DNA from: a virus
Length of the DNA: 52,423 bases
Direction: 5' to 3' (one strand)
Virus record (IMG/VR): IMGVR_UViG_3300001918_000036
Location: 1-52,423 of that record
Of the stretch, positions 47,616 through 52,423 are shown in pieces (position 1 is the first letter of the stretch; every line of letters starts with the position of its first letter). The notes under the pieces were generated by a model. The model worked only from the letters and a program-made list of their open reading frames with translations. It was not told the DNA's origin and searched no databases. The position numbers and the translations under genes are program-made.

Positions 47616-48445
47616 CTTGGGACCGCGCCCCCATGCTACAGCGCTGCTGCACATGCCTGGAATTACGGCAAATCGTCCGATGGAAGGGTAATCGCAAGTT
47701 CTGCAAGGGTTGTGCAGATGAACGCGATCGCCTTGCCTGTCGAAGCTACACAGACCCCAGCGTCATCCAACCCTATAACACCCAGCGGCGAAGCACCAAC
47801 GATCTTCCGACCGCTACAGCTTTCGCCAACAAACCCAAGGAGTCTGCCATGAGTAAGCCTCGGAAAACCGAAGCCGAGATCCGCGCGGCTATTCAAGACG
47901 CTCTGACAGAGCTATCAGCAGAGGGAAAACCCTTCAACCTCTACCAACTCTCTGGCAGAGCAGGTATCGCCAATTCTCTGCTGTTCGACAAGAAATACGC
48001 CGACCTGAAGAAACAGGCCCGAGAAGTCATCGATCAACTCGGTGGCAAAAAGAAGGTCAATCAGCCCGTGGAAGATCCCACCTACACGGCCCTTCAAGAG
48101 GAATTGGAGGCAACCCGCCAACGCAATGCAGAGCTGCGGCAACAGTTGGCTGAGATGCAGGAGCAATTGCAGTCCAAACCCGGAGTGGAGGCGGTTGAAG
48201 TATTCCGCCCTACCACCTGGCTGGAAGGCCAAGCCCAGGCGTGGAAGGATGCGATCGCCGATTACGAGCAGGAGTTGGAAGTTATTCAATCCGACCTCGA
48301 ATCAGCCAGGTCGAACCTCGCCGCAGTCGAGCGGTTACTGGAACTAACCGAAGTGCCAGAGGCAGTGGTAACGATGGAGGCCATCAATGCCGCTCTGGGC
48401 AACTATCCCAACGGCAAAGCCACAACCGCAGACCTTGAATCTTAA
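47612..48445 (+). CDS. Zinc-finger, winged-helix and coiled-coil protein
   Basis: A 277-residue protein. Residues 1-45 have two cysteine pairs (LQRCCTCLELRQIVRWKGNR; FCKGCADERDRL), a treble-clef-like finger. From residue 80 (MSKPRKTEAEIRAA) a helical/HTH part follows (FNLYQLSGRAGIANSLLFDK) and then a long coiled coil (about 150-250; LRQQLAEMQEQLQS). AAGGAG six bases before the Met-80 codon (47849) indicates a possible internal start making a finger-less form. The layout recalls transposon- and phage-linked DUF6262-like proteins. Likely a DNA-binding factor acting with the primase next to it. Confidence 0.65.
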   Translation: MTWDRAPMLQRCCTCLELRQIVRWKGNRKFCKGCADERDRLACRSYTDPSVIQPYNTQRRSTNDLPTATAFANKPKESAMSKPRKTEAEIRAAIQDALTELSAEGKPFNLYQLSGRAGIANSLLFDKKYADLKKQAREVIDQLGGKKKVNQPVEDPTYTALQEELEATRQRNAELRQQLAEMQEQLQSKPGVEAVEVFRPTTWLEGQAQAWKDAIADYEQELEVIQSDLESARSNLAAVERLLELTEVPEAVVTMEAINAALGNYPNGKATTADLES

Positions 48446-48531
48446 ACCTTGCTGGGGCGACACACTCACACCACTTGCCGCGATCGCCCCTTTCCTCTTC
48501 GTTCGTTTTCAGTTCGTTTGGAGTTCCCCTC

Positions 48532-51500
48532 ATGACCTACACCGGATCGCAGGAGATTAGACAGGAAGCATCTTCCTCAGTTCCCTGTCCTCTTTGCGAA
48601 CGTGATCATTACTGCTACCTGTTCCTGGATGTGCAGGGGCAGGTTTTTAAGAGCATTTGTCAGTGGACCGACCACCCACCCGAGGGTTGGGATAGGGTGG
48701 GTACCGCCAAGGATAACCGTGGCATTTTCTGCCGACAGGGCTACAACCGTAGCCAGCGGCGCACATTCCCTGATTACCTCACTTTGAGTCCTCGCGACTT
48801 TGGGGATATTCCCCAGTGGCAACCGACTGACCCTGGCGATCGCCCCATTATTGCGGGTGACTTGGTTCTCTTCCACTCCGGAGTTCCGGAGGGTGTCTGG
48901 GTGGTAGTGAAAACTCGCGGGGGTAAACACCAGGGGCAGCACCAAATCCTGGTCACAGTTCGCCGCCCTGATACCCATCACGGTGGCATGGAGGTACCAG
49001 AGTCGGATTTGGCGATCGCCACCACTGATCCAACCACTGGGGCCGTTGAGCACTTCATTGAGTACCACTACCACGGAGCAGATCTGCTGCCACTGGGAAA
49101 AGTCGTGCGTACCCAGTGGACTGACCGACGGCGGGCATATGAAAAATTCCGCAAGTCAAAGCAGATTCGCCCCTATCACTGGCTTGGCTCCCAGGCTGAA
49201 GGCTTCTGGAGTTCTGGAAAGGGCGATCGACCTTGGCCCCTGTACCGTGAAATTGAGGCCAAAGATGAAATCCTCAGAGGTGGAGTCGTGTTCGCCGTCG
49301 CGGGTGAACAGGCTGTGGAAACATACCGTGCTATGGGGCTGGTTGCAACCTCCTGCCAGGGTGGCGAATCGAACTTTAAGGACTTCATTGAGCGACTAGA
49401 AGCTGTATTCCAGGAAGCTAAGGGCTTACAACTCAAGCCCGTTTTGGTAATTCACCCCGACCACGACCTTACGGGTGAAACCAAGTTTGCGGAGTTACTG
49501 AAGGAATGCGAATTCAAGAAGATTCCAGCGGTGATGCTCGAACCGCTGGATCTCTGGAATGAGCTTCCCCCTGGGGGCGACATCTGGGATGTCGTCAATC
49601 GCAGCGGCATGAATACCGCCACGATCTTGCAACGGCTCGAAGGTGCGGTGGATGAAGCCATTGATAGGCAGGAAGGCGAGATATTCGCCCGCCAACAGCG
49701 TGAGCGCTGGCAGGCCCCTGAAGTCTACCGGGGGGAGTTGGGCTACTGGCGTGAGGATAAAGAGACTGGGAAGCGGTACTTTCGACCCCAGGCTGATTTT
49801 GATTTTCAGGTGGAGCGCGAGCTGATTTCTGAAGACGGCGGTGGGTTGGTGCTCCAAATCAAACGCACCGACGATTCCAGCCAGCGCCGGGTTTACATCA
49901 AATCCGCAGAGTATAGCTCCACTCAGCTTTTCACCAACGCCCTGAAACGAAGCCTGGGTGGTGGTGTGGTGTGCAACCTATCCAGCGATCGCCTGCAAGC
50001 CCTCATCCGTGTGCGGCTGCACGAATACCGCACCACACGCAGGGGCAAAGCTTATCGACTCATCGACCGCATCGGCCAGCAACCAGACGGTTGCTGGGTT
50101 TTTGAGCACATCCAATTCACCAAACACGGTGAGTCAACTAATGAAGATAGGAGTTTGTGGGTGTTTAATCCAGAAATCACGGGCAACAATGCCCATTTCA
50201 AACCACCAGCTATCCCACCGCATGACCCAGGAGCATTGCCCAAACTCGTTGCTGCAATGCAACGGGCCTTCGGCTCCAACTTTGCCCCGGCCATGCTGAC
50301 GTTGGGCTATGCCGCCGCCGCCTGCCACTATCAGGAGATTCAGGAGAAAGAGGGAGCCTTCCCCATCCTGAACCTGTACGGTGACCCAGGGAGCGGCAAA
50401 ACCACCGCTGCTGAATGTGCCCTTTCCCTGGTGGGCCAGCACAAGGAAGGCATGATGGTCGAGGTTTCAGTTTCAGCCGCCTACGAGCGACTGAAACTTG
50501 CTGGGGGCCTGCTGCACTGCCTGGATGACCCAAAGCGTGATGAGCTGCTGGATGAGTTCCTGAAGGGCTTCTACAACGCCAAAGCCAGGGTGGTCAGGGG
50601 CAAAGATGCCGCTGGTTTCAACACTCAGAAACCACATAGCCCCCTAATGGTGACTTCAAACCATGCGTGTGGGGAGAACAGCGCGGCCACCCAGAGCCGC
50701 CTGGTTCGTCTTTTCTTCCCCAAGACAACTGACGGCGATGGCTCCGCATTTCGGGAGCTGCCACGACTTCAGGAAGAGGCCAGCGCCTGCTTCACTGACC
50801 TGGTGAAACTGGGCTATCCAGCAGAGGCCATCTACGAGCTGGAACAAGAAATTGCAGAGCATGTCCCCAATGCCCACTTAAGGATCGCCAAATCCCTGGC
50901 TTTGGTACTTTGCTATGCCATGCGGGTTGCAGCTCTGGCTGGAATCGACGGTCAAATCCTGAAGGACTACGTGATGAACGTAGTCGCCGCCCAGGTGAAC
51001 GACCCTGATGAATCTGGGGATTCGCTGAGAGACTTCCTGGAGAAGGTATTCACCCTGGAGTCCGAGGCCAAAATTGGTGAGTGGAATTTCCGGTGGGTGG
51101 AAAAGAAGGATGGCGATCGCGCCCTCACCATCTACATGCCTGGTGTATGGGCGGCTCTTGATAAGAATTTCAAGGTTTCCTACAACAAGCGCATCATTGA
51201 AGCCCTGCTGCAATCGAAGGGACTGAGCAAGACACGGGGCAACTTCGACAGTGACGAGGATCAATCCCGGCACTACAAACGGATGAAGCTCACCATGAAT
51301 GAGGAGAGCTTAGCCGACTGCAAGCCAGAGCGAACCACCCGATGGTGCTACGAACTTCCTGCTTCCCTCCTGAAGGAGTACAGCGAAAAGTCTGGAAGCT
51401 CACAAAAAAGATCATCAAGATCATCAGCCGATTTTGAAGAGCCTCAAGGCATTGATACGCCTAGCGAGGAGGTTGATGATCTAAAAGATCATCAGAGATC

Positions 51501-52041
51501 ATCAGAGATCATCAAGGCCCCCACGCCTGAAAATGCCGCCCAGGGGTCTGATGATCTTTTTGCCCCCGTGATGACATCTGATGATCTCATAGATCATCAA
51601 CCTCAACCCCAAGCAGAGCATGGGGTTGATGCCTCTCAAAAGGACGTGATGATCTTGATGATCTCAAATACGCCTACCCCCCAACCTAGCTTTACAACCG
51701 TTAACAATCCCTCAGCAAGCTCCGGAACTCCGGAGGCGATCGCCACAGAGATCGCCCCTGGTGACTTCGTTGTGATTTCAGCCAGTGGAAGTTGGATTAA
51801 GGCCGGGAGCGATCGCATCGAATGGAACGACATTCCCCACGGCTTCCGTGACCGGGAAACGAAGGAAGTACCCCTGAGCCGCTTCGAGGATATGGAGTTG
51901 CTGCAAGAACTGACAGACCGCTCGCTGGTGATTGGCATCTCTGAGGATGGCAAGCGGGTGAGGGTTCGTAACTGCACCACGAACCGAATCAGCGTGTTTG
52001 GGCGAGGGTTTGTCCACCTAATCAAGAAAGGAGGCTCCTGA
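48532..52041 (+). CDS. Primase-helicase-like replication protein (zinc, TOPRIM-like, SF3-type ATPase)
   Basis: From MTYTGSQEIRQEASS (GGAG upstream) the protein is 1169 residues. A cysteine cluster (C19, C22, C28, C43) resembles a primase zinc finger. A TOPRIM/DUF3854-like region lies at about 245-340 (VVFAVAGEQAVETYRAMGL; VLVIHPDHD). A DUF927/D5-like ATPase has Walker A GDPGSGKTT (617 on) and a CLDD acidic pair near 665, followed by MVTSNHACGEN as a sensor-like motif. Residues about 955-1045 are a linker coded by GATGATC repeats. A small domain closes the protein (FVVISASGSWIKAGSDRIEW). It would initiate or unwind DNA for phage replication. No phage polymerase was found, so host polymerase is probably used. 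Confidence 0.8.
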   Translation: MTYTGSQEIRQEASSSVPCPLCERDHYCYLFLDVQGQVFKSICQWTDHPPEGWDRVGTAKDNRGIFCRQGYNRSQRRTFPDYLTLSPRDFGDIPQWQPTDPGDRPIIAGDLVLFHSGVPEGVWVVVKTRGGKHQGQHQILVTVRRPDTHHGGMEVPESDLAIATTDPTTGAVEHFIEYHYHGADLLPLGKVVRTQWTDRRRAYEKFRKSKQIRPYHWLGSQAEGFWSSGKGDRPWPLYREIEAKDEILRGGVVFAVAGEQAVETYRAMGLVATSCQGGESNFKDFIERLEAVFQEAKGLQLKPVLVIHPDHDLTGETKFAELLKECEFKKIPAVMLEPLDLWNELPPGGDIWDVVNRSGMNTATILQRLEGAVDEAIDRQEGEIFARQQRERWQAPEVYRGELGYWREDKETGKRYFRPQADFDFQVERELISEDGGGLVLQIKRTDDSSQRRVYIKSAEYSSTQLFTNALKRSLGGGVVCNLSSDRLQALIRVRLHEYRTTRRGKAYRLIDRIGQQPDGCWVFEHIQFTKHGESTNEDRSLWVFNPEITGNNAHFKPPAIPPHDPGALPKLVAAMQRAFGSNFAPAMLTLGYAAAACHYQEIQEKEGAFPILNLYGDPGSGKTTAAECALSLVGQHKEGMMVEVSVSAAYERLKLAGGLLHCLDDPKRDELLDEFLKGFYNAKARVVRGKDAAGFNTQKPHSPLMVTSNHACGENSAATQSRLVRLFFPKTTDGDGSAFRELPRLQEEASACFTDLVKLGYPAEAIYELEQEIAEHVPNAHLRIAKSLALVLCYAMRVAALAGIDGQILKDYVMNVVAAQVNDPDESGDSLRDFLEKVFTLESEAKIGEWNFRWVEKKDGDRALTIYMPGVWAALDKNFKVSYNKRIIEALLQSKGLSKTRGNFDSDEDQSRHYKRMKLTMNEESLADCKPERTTRWCYELPASLLKEYSEKSGSSQKRSSRSSADFEEPQGIDTPSEEVDDLKDHQRSSEIIKAPTPENAAQGSDDLFAPVMTSDDLIDHQPQPQAEHGVDASQKDVMILMISNTPTPQPSFTTVNNPSASSGTPEAIATEIAPGDFVVISASGSWIKAGSDRIEWNDIPHGFRDRETKEVPLSRFEDMELLQELTDRSLVIGISEDGKRVRVRNCTTNRISVFGRGFVHLIKKGGS
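48876..48891. repeat. CTCCGGA-GT-TCCGGAG palindrome copy (inside primase)
   Basis: A 16-bp palindrome encoding part of HSGVPEGV near residue 115-122 of the primase-like protein; one of five copies. Confidence 0.8.
51405..51697. repeat. GATGATC/GATCATC repeat cluster inside primase linker
   Basis: At least ten GATCATC or GATGATC words lie in about 260 bases, in both orientations. They are read in different frames, giving KRSSRSS, DDLKDHQ, RSSEIIK and MILMIS. The last unit (51648-51665) plus the C-rich and TTTACAA segment (51677-51697) matches the minus strand of 3651-3710. Confidence 0.8.
51720..51735. repeat. CTCCGGA-AC-TCCGGAG palindrome copy (inside primase)
   Basis: Encodes part of SSGTPEAI just after the GATGATC cluster and just before a HIP1 site; one of five copies. 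Confidence 0.8.
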
Positions 52042-52042
52042 T

Positions 52043-52423
52043 ATGCCGATGGAGCGCGATCGCTACCCGCGTCAGTGGCGAAAGATCGCCCGTGCCTATA
52101 AGACCTTGCGGGAGTGGAGGTGTGAGGACTGTGGCCGGGAATGTCGATGCCCAACTGAGGACTTTTCAGACTTCATTGAGCGAATTCGTACAGCCCGGAT
52201 GTCTGAATGTCCTGTAGTGGCTGAATTCTTCGAGGCCCCCACCCGATTTGTTCTTACGGTTGCCCATCTGAATCAAGACCCAGGTGACAACCGCATGGCC
52301 AATCTCCGTGCCCTTTGCTCCGTTTGCCATCTCCGTTATGATGCGCCGTTTCGTGAAGCCAACCGGATGGCAAAGCGAGAACGGCATGGCCAGTTAACAC
52401 TTCCCCTCTCTGAAAACCTATGA
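52043..52423 (+). CDS. HNH endonuclease-like protein
   Basis: A 126-residue protein one base after the primase stop. It has CEDCGREC (C27, C30) and the HNH core VAHLNQDPGDN with H75, N87 in MANLRALC and CSVCH (C92, C95, H96), so the zinc and catalytic positions are in place. Small HNH proteins next to phage replication or packaging genes may nick DNA for replication, packaging or host genome attack. The central insertion (about 35-65) is longer than in minimal HNH proteins. The stop is the last codon of the window. Confidence 0.8.
   Translation: MPMERDRYPRQWRKIARAYKTLREWRCEDCGRECRCPTEDFSDFIERIRTARMSECPVVAEFFEAPTRFVLTVAHLNQDPGDNRMANLRALCSVCHLRYDAPFREANRMAKRERHGQLTLPLSENL

Overview
The window reads as most of the genome of a temperate, contractile-tailed (myovirus-type) cyanobacterial phage or prophage, possibly a phage-plasmid. 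The host assignment rests on the great abundance of the HIP1 octamer GCGATCGC in genes, in intergenic DNA and at the centres of terminator-like palindromes, and on the style of several small proteins. No rRNA, tRNA, CRISPR array or insertion sequence was seen. Both window ends fall at stop codons, so the element may continue beyond them.

Left arm (about 1-31.8 kb), almost all on the minus strand and so transcribed from 31.8 kb towards 1. It runs in virion order: small and large terminase, portal, a MuF-type minor head protein fused to a zincin-like domain, capsid-fibre-like proteins, scaffold, decoration protein, capsid-E-type major capsid protein, connectors, a lysis cassette, Mu-like neck/tail genes, sheath, tube, a tail chaperone pair joined by a -1 frameshift, tape measure, then P2-like U, X, D, V, PAAR spike tip, W, J, I, fibre and a distal tail gene. 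Many neighbours overlap by ATGA. Opposite-strand accessory genes interrupt this operon: a HEPN-motif protein (6.4-7.5 kb), a small AT-rich gene (15.4 kb), and an island at 23.2-26.4 kb holding a DUF2806-like protein, a MerR-like regulator and nested small ORFs.

Centre (31.8-38.8 kb): an HU protein and a tyrosine recombinase on the minus strand, divergent from a phage sigma-70-family factor that is coupled to a ParB-like/DNA-binding protein. Next come a small Cro/CI-type regulator with three matching operator-like sites, a run of small early genes, and a ribbon-helix-helix regulator.

Right arm (38.9-52.4 kb): a plus-strand operon of small membrane proteins, a four-helix membrane protein and a VirD4/TraD/FtsK-like membrane ATPase. 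It ends in an iteron-like array of ten GTAAGG units bounded by 10-bp inverted repeats. A minus-strand block follows (membrane-anchored protein, TPR-like protein, CI-like repressor). Divergent from that is an early operon with an RHH protein, a zinc-finger coiled-coil protein, a large TOPRIM/helicase primase-like protein and an HNH protein.

The most unusual signals are the membrane-ATPase module with its repeat array; three families of short, strongly clustered repeats (GATGATC, TGACAC, GTAAGG), one of which is read in several frames inside the primase; a dispersed palindrome CTCCGGA-NN-TCCGGAG at five sites; the MuF-zincin fusion with an overlapping 59-codon gene; and the HEPN accessory gene. 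All functional assignments come from reading motifs and gene order; no database search was run.
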